Source of the DNA: Deltaproteobacteria bacterium
GTDB taxonomy: Bacteria > Desulfobacterota > Desulfobacteria > Desulfobacterales > UBA5852
Reading direction: 5' to 3'
DNA: 64,000 nt
Assembly: GCA_020444045.1 (NCBI GenBank)
Contig: JAHLLS010000002.1
Span: 124,001 to 188,000 of the forward strand
Position numbers and translations under genes: made by a program. The notes under the pieces were generated by a model. The model was not told where the DNA came from and ran no database searches. It saw only the letters and a list, made by a program, of their open reading frames with translations. Shown in pieces: positions 18,007 to 26,723 of this stretch (position 1 is the stretch's first letter; each line of letters begins with the position of its first letter).

Positions 18007-19989
18007 ATGCTGATCGAAGACAAATTGACCATCCTGGCCGATGCGGCTAAATACGACGTATCCTGCTCGTCCAGCGGCAGCCGCCGCCATAACACAGGCC
18101 GTCGTCTGGGCAACGCCGCACCTTGCGGCATTTGCCACACCTATACCGAAGACGGTCGCTGTGTTTCCTTATTAAAAATCCTGTACACCAACGTCTGCAT
18201 TTACGACTGTGCCTATTGCATCAACCGGGCCGGCAATGACATCCCACGGGCCGCATTCACCCCGGACGAAATCGTTTCGCTTACCGTGGATTTCTACCGA
18301 CGCAACTATATTGAAGGGCTTTTCCTGAGCTCCGGCGTTTTACATAGTCCGGACGACACAATGGAACGGTTGGTACGAACGGTACAGGACCTTCGTGGAA
18401 AAGGCTTCAACGGCTATATTCACCTGAAGTGCGTGCCCTATGCAAGCCGGCGGCTGATCCAGCAGGCCGGACGGTATGCCGACCGCCTGAGCATCAATAT
18501 CGAGCTCCCTTCGGAAGACAGCCTCAAGCGGCTGGCGGAAGCCAAAACCTTCGAGTCCGTGCTGACACCCATGGGCGTTATCCGGGAAACCATCGCCGAG
18601 ACACGCGAAGATCGCCGGCGGCTGAAACACGTGCCCGCCTTTGCACCGGCCGGGCAGAGCACCCAGCTGATCATCGGGGCCAGTCCGGAGTCGGATTATG
18701 ACATTCTCAATCTGTCCGATCGATTGTATCGTCAACAGGCCTTGAAACGCGTCTATTACTCCGCTTATGTGCCGGTACACCAGACCGAACCCCGCCTGCC
18801 GGGCATTGCCGAGCCGCCTCTGAAACGAGAAAACCGCCTCTACCAGGCCGACTGGCTGATCCGGCTCTATGGTTTTAACCTTGAGGAGGTGATTGGCCGG
18901 GACGCCCCCCATCTCGATCTGGACATCGATCCCAAACAGGCCTTCGCCCTGCGTCATCCCGACCGCTTTCCGGTGGACATCAATGCCGCCGATCGCGACG
19001 CCATCCTCAGGGTACCGGGCATCGGATTGATATCGGCCAATCGGATCGTGAGCTTGCGGCGCCAGGGCCGCATCCGATTCGAGCATTTAAAACGTCTGGG
19101 CGTGGTGGTTTCAAGGGCCAAACGTTTTGTCCACTGCGACGGTCTGCCGCCCCAACAATGGCCGGGTGCGGGCATGGCCAAGTCCCGAGCACCTGAAGGC
19201 GGTCCTCCGGCCAGGGCCGCCCAGGTTGTTTTTTTGACCGATGGTTCCTTCGAGGGCCTGCTGAGCGCCATTTTCGAAGCCTACACCACCGCGCAGCCAC
19301 CGGATGTCATCGAATCGGCCGGAAATTATCAACCGGGATTGTTCGACCACACGATCACCATCGCCACCGACGTCAACCTGGCCGACCGGGTGTGGCACGG
19401 CCTCAAAATCCACCTGGACTTGAAACACCGCCGCAGGCTGTTCGAGGCTTTTCTTGCCGGCGAACCCGGCGTTGCAACAGCGATATATCGTTTCGTAAAG
19501 GACGCGCTTCCGGGCCGCAGCAACAGAAAAGAGGGAGGCCACATCTCTGCCCACATCGACATTGGCAAACTCTCCCGCAAGGTTCGCCAGGAAGCCCACC
19601 GCATGAAAGGGTTTGTCCGCTTTGAGCAAACCGCAGACGATCGTTACCTGGCCCTGGTCGCGCCTCGCTATGACGTGCTGCCCCTGGTGCGTCGGCATTT
19701 TGAAAAACGTTTTGCCGACCAGGCCTGGATCATTTACGATACACAGCGCAACTACGGGCTCTGCTACGACCGGCAGCGCACGCGCGAACTGACGCTGGAT
19801 GCCAAGGAATTGCACACCATCCGGAGCGGCCCCACGGCCTCCGAACGGCTCTCCCAAACGCTGTGGCAACGGTATTTCGCCACCGTCAATATCCCTCAGC
19901 GGGCCAACCCCAGACTGCACCTGAGCAAGCTGCCGCGCCGCTACTGGCACTACCTGACGGAAAAGAAAAGGGGGGAATCCTTCCCGTAA
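18007..19989 (+). CDS. Fused radical-SAM DNA modification/repair protein plus TIGR03915 (DUF4130) domain
   Basis: A 660-residue protein joining two normally separate families. Residues 1-380 match the putative DNA modification/repair radical SAM protein (TIGR03916): KLTILADAAKYDVSC at the start, the cluster motif CIYDCAYC (Cys64, Cys68, Cys71), and a helix-hairpin-helix DNA-binding stretch near 324-350 (ILRVPGIGLISANRI). After a Pro/Ala/Gly-rich linker (about 381-405), residues 407-660 match TIGR03915 (VVFLTDGSFEGLLSAIFEAY). These families usually occur as adjacent genes, the second sometimes fused to a uracil-DNA glycosylase-like domain; none is seen here. The ATG follows GGAG with eight-base spacing and fits family starts, so I prefer it to the GTG three codons upstream. 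Confidence 0.88.
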   Translation: MLIEDKLTILADAAKYDVSCSSSGSRRHNTGRRLGNAAPCGICHTYTEDGRCVSLLKILYTNVCIYDCAYCINRAGNDIPRAAFTPDEIVSLTVDFYRRNYIEGLFLSSGVLHSPDDTMERLVRTVQDLRGKGFNGYIHLKCVPYASRRLIQQAGRYADRLSINIELPSEDSLKRLAEAKTFESVLTPMGVIRETIAETREDRRRLKHVPAFAPAGQSTQLIIGASPESDYDILNLSDRLYRQQALKRVYYSAYVPVHQTEPRLPGIAEPPLKRENRLYQADWLIRLYGFNLEEVIGRDAPHLDLDIDPKQAFALRHPDRFPVDINAADRDAILRVPGIGLISANRIVSLRRQGRIRFEHLKRLGVVVSRAKRFVHCDGLPPQQWPGAGMAKSRAPEGGPPARAAQVVFLTDGSFEGLLSAIFEAYTTAQPPDVIESAGNYQPGLFDHTITIATDVNLADRVWHGLKIHLDLKHRRRLFEAFLAGEPGVATAIYRFVKDALPGRSNRKEGGHISAHIDIGKLSRKVRQEAHRMKGFVRFEQTADDRYLALVAPRYDVLPLVRRHFEKRFADQAWIIYDTQRNYGLCYDRQRTRELTLDAKELHTIRSGPTASERLSQTLWQRYFATVNIPQRANPRLHLSKLPRRYWHYLTEKKRGESFP

Positions 19990-20058
19990 GCATCCATATA
20001 GCGGAACATCCGTCACGTTGGGACGGGGTCATGCATTCGCGGGCGAGGCCTTGGCAAT

Positions 20059-20097
20059 CGGCGTTATCGGATTGTTGTCCCCGCTCCCCCAGCCGCC
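20059..20097. repeat. 39-bp perfect direct repeat, copy 2 (displaced BKACE fragment)
   Basis: Identical over 39 bases to 16529-16567. On the minus strand it can encode GGWGSGDNNPITP, after which similarity stops and the frame terminates within about ten codons. It abuts the 3' end of the FUSC remnant, so it marks a recombination junction rather than a gene. Confidence 0.85.
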
Positions 20098-20644
20098 TGT
20101 CTTTAACGGTCAGAGGCTCATTTTTTACAAACACAACAAGAGCCCGGCCGCTTTTTTCGGCTACTTTTTTCAGTTCCTGGGACATGATGATCTCATACCC
20201 GTTATCATCCAGGGCAATCAGGGCCCTGGCCATATTGCGCAAGTGCTCCACGGAGCGACTGATAACGGAAACTTTAAGGGCAAAATTCTCCTTAAATTTT
20301 TTATGATAGATCAGGGATTCATTCTGTCTGATTTTCTGCAACAAGGCGTGATTTTCCCAAACATCCTTGACCAGGTCGGTCAGCAGTGATTCCTCTATGT
20401 TCCGCTGCCTGGATAGGAAGGCATCCACCAGGACACGACAACTGTCGGCACAGTGGTTCGCCTGTGCTTCGAGTTTTGCCCTGAGCACATCCACTTTTCG
20501 TTTAGGAAATACCAAAACGGAGACGGCAAAAGCACAGATGATACCAATACAAATCTCCAATACCCGGGACAACCCGAAAATCAGCGCGTCCTGGGTCTGC
20601 AGTCCTGTCATCACCACAATGACAACGGTGATGGCCGCCATCCA
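20098..20644 (-). pseudogene. Truncated FUSC/aromatic acid exporter-like membrane protein
   Basis: About 180 residues resemble the end of the membrane domain and the cytoplasmic helical region of FUSC (ArAE-type) exporters: QTQDALIFGLSRVLEICIG, then a helix, then VLVFPKRKVDVLRAKL and a long alpha-helical region. The first four or so transmembrane helices are missing: the frame begins abruptly near 20641, next to repeat-derived sequence. At the other end the frame runs into the 39-base BKACE copy and then antisense to the radical-SAM gene, giving an implausible tail (DNADCQGLARECMTPS). Both ends therefore look broken, and I read it as a remnant. Confidence 0.7.
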
Positions 20645-20786
20645 TTTGCACCATTAAGTTAGAAAACCTGCCAGACATTTTCGACCGGCTGCCCGCGCAT
20701 CAAACGGAAAGCCACTCCCAGGCGGTATTTCAGTCGACCCAAAAACTCCACAACCGACAACCCCAACCAATGGGATGGTCGCCCTA

Positions 20787-20948
20787 AGTACTCCTGTTCG
20801 TAAATACGGTGACGTACCGAGATGGCCGAGGCGCCTGGCATACCAAACGCGCGAAGCGCGAATACCCTGTGTATTCAAGCGCCGCGCAACACCGTAGGCC
20901 AGGATGCATCGGCCAGCGAATGCCAGCGCATTTACGAACAGGAGTACT
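20787..20948. repeat. Inverted-repeat element with 19-bp perfect arms
   Basis: The arm AGTACTCCTGTTCGTAAAT (20787-20805) recurs as its exact reverse complement at 20930-20948. The 124 bases between hold a smaller palindrome (GAATACCCTGTGTATTC). The size and structure resemble a MITE-like non-autonomous element or a long hairpin. No target-site duplication is evident. Confidence 0.7.
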
Positions 20949-21228
20949 AAGGAAGAGCGCCCCACCGAGGAGGCGCGGTTTATCTCTCCGGCAAAAAATA
21001 GAAAGTCATCCATTTACTTGAAAGAGTGAGGCTCGCGCCCGCCGGAATCTGTGGCTGTGGCAAACGGGTCAAGGATATGTGCAAAGGAGGGTAATGCTGA
21101 TTTTCACCAATGTATATTTAAGGCAGCCGCTGTCACACGGTGCAGCGGCATTCAGCATGGCGGAAAGGTTCTGCTGCCGGCATGACACGGCGGCCATTGC
21201 GGCCCGGTTGGCTTATGTGACGGCGGGA

Positions 21229-21627
21229 TTATGGCGTAACGGGGCTGATGTCGGTGATGCTGAGGGTCTTCTGGCCCTCATGTTCCAGCAGAGTGCCTTT
21301 GATTTCGATCGTTTGCCGAGGCATGTCCAGCAGCTCGACGGTTTTGTCGTTGATGACCATCCATGGATAGCAGGAGAAGAATTCGGCGGATAGATGAAGG
21401 GGATTTCCTGCCGGTACTTGTATTACAAAATGCAACATTGGTGTTATGGCCTGCGAAAGCCAAAGAAGAGGTGACGATATTTGACCTTGTCCCTTCCTAT
21501 CATGTACAATCAAAGGCAGAAGATTCCACCTTGACGGGTAAAATACTGGCATTACGCTAAGTTCGAATCGCAGAAAGCAAACCCTTATCGACCAAACCCT
21601 CACGGGGGCTGCGCCGGCCAGACGCAC
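21229..21627 (-). CDS. Possible gene remnant with OB-like C-terminus
   Basis: The last ~45 residues (from VINDKTVELLDMPRQTIE to LSITDISPVTP) look like genuine protein. They resemble the C-terminal nucleic-acid-binding-like or OB-fold strands of small secreted bacterial proteins that end in KTLTITDI-type sequence. The N-terminal part is not protein-like, and no ribosome-binding site is visible, so this may be the 3' end of a decayed gene. It lies in the scar region between the FUSC remnant and the MCE lipoprotein. Confidence 0.3.
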   Translation of the reverse strand: MRLAGAAPVRVWSIRVCFLRFELSVMPVFYPSRWNLLPLIVHDRKGQGQISSPLLWLSQAITPMLHFVIQVPAGNPLHLSAEFFSCYPWMVINDKTVELLDMPRQTIEIKGTLLEHEGQKTLSITDISPVTP

Positions 21628-21655
21628 TGCCTTCTATAGTAACGAAGGAGATAAA

Positions 21656-22360
21656 ATGCTGCCCCGAGTCAATCCATTCCTAAAAATAGCTCTCATATGT
21701 GCAATGCTTTCGGCATCGCTCATTGGATGTATGGACAGCACACATGACTTCAAAATTCGATTCAATGATATTCATGGGTTGCGAAAAGGCGATCCGGTCT
21801 ATTTTGAAGAATCCGCTATCGGAGACGTCGAGAAGGTTGAATATACAGATGCAGGCGTTTTCCTTGTAAGCGTCTCTATACAGGAGGAATTTGATTCAGC
21901 GGCAACAGATGCCAGTAAATTTTATATCGATACGGACCCACAAAAAAGAGCGCAAAAGGTGATTCGAGTCGTTCAATTGGGAAAAGAGGGAACCCCGATA
22001 GAAAAAGATACTGTCGTTGACGGCCATACGAAGTATGCCGTCCTCTATGACCAATTCGCCTACCAGTTGGGCCAGAATTTAACGATTTTGGAATCCGGGA
22101 TCAATGAATTCTTGAGAGCGTTTCAAGGCTTTTCCACCGATGAGCAGATCGAGGAACTTGAAAAGCAACTTGATGATATCATGGCTGATTTGGGACACAT
22201 GAGTCGCAAAATGAAGGACAAGATAGAGAACGAAATTCTTCCGCTGCTAAGGCAGAAAATCGAAGAACTGCGGAAACAGTTGGAAGGTACCGGCCAGGAA
22301 GAAGACCTTGGACCGATCGATCAGAAAATGCATGCGATCAATCAAGAGTTGGACGTCTGA
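21656..22360 (+). CDS. Lipoprotein with MlaD/MCE-like domain
   Basis: A 234-residue protein with a lipoprotein signal (lipobox SLIGC, Cys25). An MCE-like domain at about 31-125 (IRFNDIHGLRKGDPVYFEESAIGDVEKVEY) follows, then a long charged coiled coil (about 140-225). MCE proteins form hexameric rings that carry lipids between the inner and outer membrane. A lipid-anchored single-MCE protein usually works with an ABC permease and ATPase, but none is adjacent here. GAAGGAG precedes the ATG. The gene is isolated between a scar region and a dispersed repeat. Confidence 0.75.
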   Translation: MLPRVNPFLKIALICAMLSASLIGCMDSTHDFKIRFNDIHGLRKGDPVYFEESAIGDVEKVEYTDAGVFLVSVSIQEEFDSAATDASKFYIDTDPQKRAQKVIRVVQLGKEGTPIEKDTVVDGHTKYAVLYDQFAYQLGQNLTILESGINEFLRAFQGFSTDEQIEELEKQLDDIMADLGHMSRKMKDKIENEILPLLRQKIEELRKQLEGTGQEEDLGPIDQKMHAINQELDV

Positions 22361-22407
22361 GTGGCGGTTTTTCGTCAGATCTTTAAAGAAGCCTTCTCAA
22401 AATTGGG

Positions 22408-22520
22408 ATTTTCGTTTGAGATCAAGGCGAAGCCGAGTCGCAACCCGCAGGCATGCTGCAGTATGTCGAGGACTTGTGACGAGGGATCAACGCCGATATC
22501 GGGCGAAAAGACTTTTTTGA
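22408..22520. repeat. Dispersed repeat family 2, copy 1
   Basis: This non-coding segment shares ordered blocks with the reverse complement of 47484-47625: TTTGAGATCAAGGC, then GATATCGG, then GACTTTTT at the end. It lies just downstream of the MCE lipoprotein gene. Confidence 0.6.
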
Positions 22521-22528
22521 GCTGGCTT

Positions 22529-22795
22529 CTACTTTAGTTGACTGTCCTTGCTCCCCCTCCGATTGAATAAGGCTTGCGACACCTGTTGCTTCTCATGATC
22601 GGCCTGGCAATCGACGCACAGACGAACCCCCGGGATGGCGTTGCGCCGCGCCTCGGGGATGGCTTCTTCGCACATGGCACAATGGGTAAGGCTCTTGCCC
22701 TCCGGCAACCGGCTCCGTGCCAGCTTGACAGCATCATCCACGCTGGCATCGATCTGATCCTGCACCGCCCCGTCACGTGACCACCCACCCGCCAT
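22529..22795 (-). CDS. ybiI: DksA/TraR C4-type zinc finger protein, YbiI family
   Basis: An 88-residue protein matching Escherichia coli YbiI along its full length: AVQDQIDASVDDAVKLARS at the N-terminus, the zinc finger CAMCEEAIPEARRNA to CVDC (Cys39, Cys42, Cys60, Cys63), and the terminal NRRGSKDSQLK. The family resembles the C-terminal part of DksA and may bind RNA polymerase or act as a small zinc protein; the function is not settled. GGAG precedes the ATG. It appears monocistronic. Confidence 0.92.
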   Translation of the reverse strand: MAGGWSRDGAVQDQIDASVDDAVKLARSRLPEGKSLTHCAMCEEAIPEARRNAIPGVRLCVDCQADHEKQQVSQALFNRRGSKDSQLK

Positions 22796-22894
22796 TATTT
22801 TCTCCTGCTCAATATTGCGCCGTCGGTTGTATTGGCTGCCGATTGTCCACTGTAAGACGATATCCGCCAGTGGTCAATTTCTGAAAACACGCCC

Positions 22895-23668
22895 TTATGG
22901 TTCCTGTGTTTGTGCAGACAGCAGCAGATTTACTTTCTCTATGGAAGATTTGAAGAAGCGCATGCCGCCGCCCTCACTTACAATCTGAACTATCGCCTCG
23001 GGGTTGACAACGGTGACACCTGAAAGCATGGTCACCTTGGTCCCTTCGAAAATCTCCGGGATAAGGGGGGTGGATGCCCCCAAAAAGACGATCTCCCGGC
23101 AGCCACCGGCCAGCGCCAGCAGATGGTCTGCCGTCTGGTTGATAATAGCGGTGGACGTCAACAGGGCGACCTGGCATTGCGGCAGCAGGTGTTCGGCTTC
23201 GCTCACCGGCAACAGGCTACCCTGGGGCAGATCGATCTGCTCGAAGATATAAAGGGCCTTGGCCTGCTTGCGGAGGGTCGCAACCAGCGGTGCAAAATGG
23301 CCCACCATGCCCACCAGGTCCTCCGCTCTGATCGGCAACTGCTCTAAAATGTCCCCCCTGCGATAGTCCCGGTCCGGGCGGTTGAAAAGCGCATTGGCCG
23401 TGGCCAGGGCCAGGGCCGCTTCGATGCGGCCGCCGGTATCGAAAAGGTGGAGGAGATCCACGGCCGGCCGACCGGCCAGGGGGCGAACATTGCGATACAC
23501 CGAGCAACCGCCCTTAGCCTCATCGAGAAAGGTGTAAGCCAGGCCGGCACACCCGTTGTCCAGCAGTACCGCCGTGTAGCCCAGGCCAATGCGGACATCG
23601 ACCACATATACACCTTCCGCCCTGGAAAGTGCCGCCTCTTTAACCCTGTCGTGCAGACGCATCGTCAT
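22895..23668 (-). CDS. DUF364/DUF4213 Rossmann-like protein (putative heavy-metal chelatase)
   Basis: A 257-residue protein with an N-terminal DUF4213-type domain (GVYVVDVRIGLGYTAVLLDN) and a C-terminal DUF364 domain (about 105-250). The latter carries MVGHFAPLV, a Rossmann-like strand, CREIVFLGASTPLIPEIF and the closing VNPEAIVQIVSEGGG. Family members occur beside molybdenum or corrinoid genes and are annotated as putative heavy-metal chelatases, without firm biochemistry. The first ATG and one two codons later share the upstream GAGAG. The neighbours suggest no pathway. Confidence 0.85.
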   Translation of the reverse strand: MTMRLHDRVKEAALSRAEGVYVVDVRIGLGYTAVLLDNGCAGLAYTFLDEAKGGCSVYRNVRPLAGRPAVDLLHLFDTGGRIEAALALATANALFNRPDRDYRRGDILEQLPIRAEDLVGMVGHFAPLVATLRKQAKALYIFEQIDLPQGSLLPVSEAEHLLPQCQVALLTSTAIINQTADHLLALAGGCREIVFLGASTPLIPEIFEGTKVTMLSGVTVVNPEAIVQIVSEGGGMRFFKSSIEKVNLLLSAQTQEP

Positions 23669-23743
23669 CTCTCGCGGCGAATTTTTCTATGATTGTGATG
23701 TAAAATTAGCTGTAGGAAAGGCACAGAAGCGCCCGGCTGTCGT

Positions 23744-24502
23744 TCAGCGGTCGGGATCTGGCCCCTTGGTATGGTCAACGCGTTTCACGGATATGGGTTT
23801 GAAAAAGTCGGCAATGCTGTATGCGGCTATTTTCAGATGGCCTTCGACAGCCTGTCGTTCCGCATGCGTTTCCCTGATCTCGAAGCTTTTCAGAAGCCAA
23901 TAGGACCCGAACACGACGACCCCGACGGCCTCGATATAGAATATGAACGACCCCTTTCCCGGATCGGGCTGTAGAAATAATTTGAGGGCAAACGCGATGG
24001 CCGGCGAGGCGATCATGGCTCCCCCCATAAGTTTATAGGCTCTCCGGTAAAACGTAGCCCTTTCCTGATCCAACATCAACCCCAGGGTGTCCGCCGACCT
24101 GAAAATACACACATACGCAATGGATAGAAAGAAGACAACCGACGCCGTTCCGTGCCATGAGAATTTGGGGCAGGCATTGCCGCACCCCCACGCCATGGGA
24201 ACCACGGCGACAATCAATAAAAATCCGCCGGCAAGGTTCAGGGCCCAGTTTTCGAAATCGGTGAACCCCTTGTAGAGCATCAGAAATACGCCGATCGCGA
24301 ACAGGGCCCCCACGAACACATCCCGCACGGCGCCCCCGCCGGCATGATAATAGGCGCTCATCGATCCTTGCAGCGGCAAGCCCGCAAGAATATGCCCGGC
24401 AATCCACAAAAGAAATGGCAAGACGATGGCCAGCACCGCCATGCCAATACGGAGCATCGTGTAAGAAGCAGCGATATGCGCTTGAAGGCTCTTGGGTTTC
24501 AT
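23744..24502 (-). CDS. Seven-helix-type integral membrane protein, DUF998-like
   Basis: A 252-residue protein with about six or seven hydrophobic spans. The conserved stretch SMSAYYHAGGGAVRDVFVGA (about 47-66), followed by FMLYKGF, is typical of a hypothetical membrane family resembling DUF998. Histidines and the Tyr-Tyr pair in this loop suggest a polar or metal site near the membrane face; the function is unknown. I chose the ATG at 24502 because GGAGGTG lies six bases upstream, whereas the in-frame ATG five codons earlier overlaps that site. Confidence 0.7.
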   Translation of the reverse strand: MKPKSLQAHIAASYTMLRIGMAVLAIVLPFLLWIAGHILAGLPLQGSMSAYYHAGGGAVRDVFVGALFAIGVFLMLYKGFTDFENWALNLAGGFLLIVAVVPMAWGCGNACPKFSWHGTASVVFFLSIAYVCIFRSADTLGLMLDQERATFYRRAYKLMGGAMIASPAIAFALKLFLQPDPGKGSFIFYIEAVGVVVFGSYWLLKSFEIRETHAERQAVEGHLKIAAYSIADFFKPISVKRVDHTKGPDPDR

Positions 24503-24610
24503 CGGTGGCACCTCCATTCCCGTGCGCGCAGGGGGCCCAATATCAACCCTGTAAATAATTGCTGAAGAAAACCGTCAGGCGACCTGACCCTTTACGTTGC
24601 ATAGATCGGC

Positions 24611-24847
24611 TCAGTCGATTGGATACACTTCAAACTCGATCACGTCATCCCACCGCCTGAACCACTCGGGAAACAATGCCACGTCGTCGGTTTCCATTAG
24701 CTGAAAACAGACATTCTTATCCTTGCTCACCCAGGAATCAAGATAATGCAATCCATCCGGCAGCAGCCGGCCTTGCTGATTGTAGCGCTCATAAATCGCG
24801 TCAAAACACCCCAGCTTGAAATATTCAATAATCATGTATTTTTTCAT
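24611..24847 (-). CDS. DUF3303 family protein
   Basis: A 78-residue protein matching the DUF3303 family over its full length: MIIEYFKLGCFDAIYERYN, GRLLPDGLHYLDSWVS and the tail RWDDVIEFEVYPI. The fold is a small ferredoxin-like alpha/beta sandwich related to antibiotic-biosynthesis monooxygenase-type domains, of unknown function. GGAAAAG precedes the ATG. It lies 21 bases downstream of the amidase gene on the same strand, so the two may be co-transcribed. Confidence 0.85.
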   Translation of the reverse strand: MKKYMIIEYFKLGCFDAIYERYNQQGRLLPDGLHYLDSWVSKDKNVCFQLMETDDVALFPEWFRRWDDVIEFEVYPID

Positions 24848-24868
24848 AATTTCTTTTCCAGGACGGAA

Positions 24869-26161
24869 TCAGCCGGCTGGGAGAAAAACAAGCGTGCCGA
24901 GCTGAAGTTGCGTGAAGTCCTTGATGTGATGACCGCGTACCAGCTGCCTGGACGGCAGGTAGTAGATGGTGTCGGCGTCCTTGTACCCCTTGCCGGCGAT
25001 GCGGTAGGCGGACTGGTCCTTGCGGAGCTCGAAGGGGCCTTTGTATCCGATGATCAGCCGGGTTTGGACCGGGAGATCGTCCCAGTCGTCGATCACCGAT
25101 CCGGTTTTGATGTGGCCCGTGGGAAGAAAATAGATGGTGGTCTCCCGATTGTAGGACCGACCGGCCAGGGACCAGGCTGTCACACCGTCCGCAATGGTTT
25201 TGACGGGGCCGTCGTCCTTCAGCTTTTCGACACTGACCTCCTGGTTTAGCAGGACTGTCGTTTTGGCGGGCAACAGGTGCCAGCCGACCTCGGCGGCAAT
25301 CTGGTCGCCCGTGTAAATTCGGCCGTCGGGAAATTTGTAAACCGTTGCGGAACTGTCGAAATCCTCCCCCGCAATGACCCAGGCCGTATTTTTCTTTGAG
25401 ATGACATTGGCTTCCTCGGCCACGGCAATAAAGTTCCTGGGGCTATAATACACGGCCGCCAGCTGTTGATCCGCCACTAGCCGGCCGGCACGCACGTCGG
25501 GATCATAGCGCCAGGTGGATCCCAACCCGGCTTTGGCACGATCGAAGTTCTTGGCGCAGCGCTTGCGACCCCGATGATTCTTCCGGTGCCAGCGGTTTGG
25601 ATATCCAAAGGCAACCTGGCTGTGGGTCAGGACTGCCCGGTCATCCAGGCCGTAAGTCCCCTGGAGGATGTTGATCAGAAGGCCCACCGATCGGTACTGC
25701 GCATCTGTTATCGCAGCGTAATGGTACCCCACCAGTTCGATGCCGATGGACAACTGGCTGATGTCCGTATCCCCGTCCCACATGCTGATACCCGCATGAT
25801 CAGCCACATATTGTTTATCCAGAATGCGGTAGGTACGACCGTCACGCGCGATGACGTAATGGGCATGGCCGCCGGGGGTGCTCCGGCCGTTTCGAAAGCG
25901 CTTGCCCTGGGAAACGACGCGTAAGGTTGTCTGCCGTCCGAGCTCAGCTGTGTGCACGATGATGTATTTGGTCTTTTGGCGTTTGATTTTTTTAAAGCGG
26001 GGATTCAGCCGCGAGCGGTAGTCCACGATGGACCGCTGAAATTGAGCCGCGCCTGCCCGGGGGGCAGCACTCGCCGCGAAGGGCGCCGTCAGCAGGAACA
26101 GCATGACGAAAAACACCGCAAGAATGGAACGTCTGGTATATCCGGTTATTGGCACCTGCAT
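24869..26161 (-). CDS. Secreted N-acetylmuramoyl-L-alanine amidase (Amidase_2) with repeat region
   Basis: A 430-residue exported protein: a signal peptide at about 10-32 ends ASA, then an Amidase_2 domain at about 60-205. Zinc-ligand candidates are His70 in IIVHTAE, a His in GHAHYVIARDG and a His in LTHSQVAFG, the arrangement of T7 lysozyme/AmpD-type enzymes that cut the muramoyl-alanine bond of peptidoglycan. The C-terminal ~200 residues carry three degenerate repeats of about 50-60 residues, each with the order AW or AY, AG, a Thr-x-Tyr strand, a Pro-Asp/Thr/Ser turn and G-x-x-I. These may bind cell wall or carbohydrate. It acts in the periplasm. No strong ribosome-binding site is visible. 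Confidence 0.85.
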   Translation of the reverse strand: MQVPITGYTRRSILAVFFVMLFLLTAPFAASAAPRAGAAQFQRSIVDYRSRLNPRFKKIKRQKTKYIIVHTAELGRQTTLRVVSQGKRFRNGRSTPGGHAHYVIARDGRTYRILDKQYVADHAGISMWDGDTDISQLSIGIELVGYHYAAITDAQYRSVGLLINILQGTYGLDDRAVLTHSQVAFGYPNRWHRKNHRGRKRCAKNFDRAKAGLGSTWRYDPDVRAGRLVADQQLAAVYYSPRNFIAVAEEANVISKKNTAWVIAGEDFDSSATVYKFPDGRIYTGDQIAAEVGWHLLPAKTTVLLNQEVSVEKLKDDGPVKTIADGVTAWSLAGRSYNRETTIYFLPTGHIKTGSVIDDWDDLPVQTRLIIGYKGPFELRKDQSAYRIAGKGYKDADTIYYLPSRQLVRGHHIKDFTQLQLGTLVFLPAG

Positions 26162-26306
26162 GGCGACACGTTCACCCTGTCTTCAGGTTTTCGACCTCGA
26201 TAGCAGGCGTCTGGGCGATGTGACGAAATTCACAATCAGAGGCCTCATCCCCTGATTTATAACGGATTCTGTTGAAATATCAATAGCTGCTGGCGTTTGG
26301 TACACG

Positions 26307-26723
26307 TCAAACCATAGGGGACAGTTCCTTTATGTGCCATGAGTGGAGTGTGTCGCTGGATCCGGGGGGAGATGGAGATTCCGATTTTTTACCGCCTGGC
26401 ATTCTGAAACAATCCTGATCCAACCGGTCTTGTTGATAAGCGGCGATAATCTGCTCCACCTCCCCTGATAAGCCGCTGATGACATGCATGCCGCGGCTTA
26501 CGATACACGCTATCATCAGGTCGCTCACGCCGGCACAGATGATTTTTTCGACCCCCTGTCGTGACATTGCTGCCGCGCGCTCCCCGATGCTCAATTTTTG
26601 CAGTGATACGTTAGCCCGCCGAACGGCTCCTGTTTCAGACAGATCAACTAGCACCAAGTCATTGCAGGCATCGAGGACCGGCGAAATACGCGACTGAAAA
26701 ATGGGGATCGCGATGCGTTCCAT
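26307..26723 (-). CDS. NifX/NifB-type iron-molybdenum cofactor-binding-like protein
   Basis: A 138-residue protein whose first ~105 residues form a dinitrogenase iron-molybdenum cofactor-binding-like domain: RIAIPIFQSRISPVLDAC at the start and IICAGVSDLMIACIVSRGMHVI in the middle. Such proteins bind or carry Fe-S or Mo-Fe cofactors, and many stand-alone copies in anaerobes are unrelated to nitrogen fixation. The ~30-residue tail is Ser/Pro-rich and ends in WHIKELSPMV, probably unstructured. Its ATG directly follows the TAG of the DUF169 gene with no spacing, which strongly suggests translational coupling. Confidence 0.8.
   Translation of the reverse strand: MERIAIPIFQSRISPVLDACNDLVLVDLSETGAVRRANVSLQKLSIGERAAAMSRQGVEKIICAGVSDLMIACIVSRGMHVISGLSGEVEQIIAAYQQDRLDQDCFRMPGGKKSESPSPPGSSDTLHSWHIKELSPMV

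Noticed and set aside
20809-21021. Rightward 70-codon frame across the inverted-repeat element
   Set aside because: It spans the hairpin element, lacks a start signal and has no family features.
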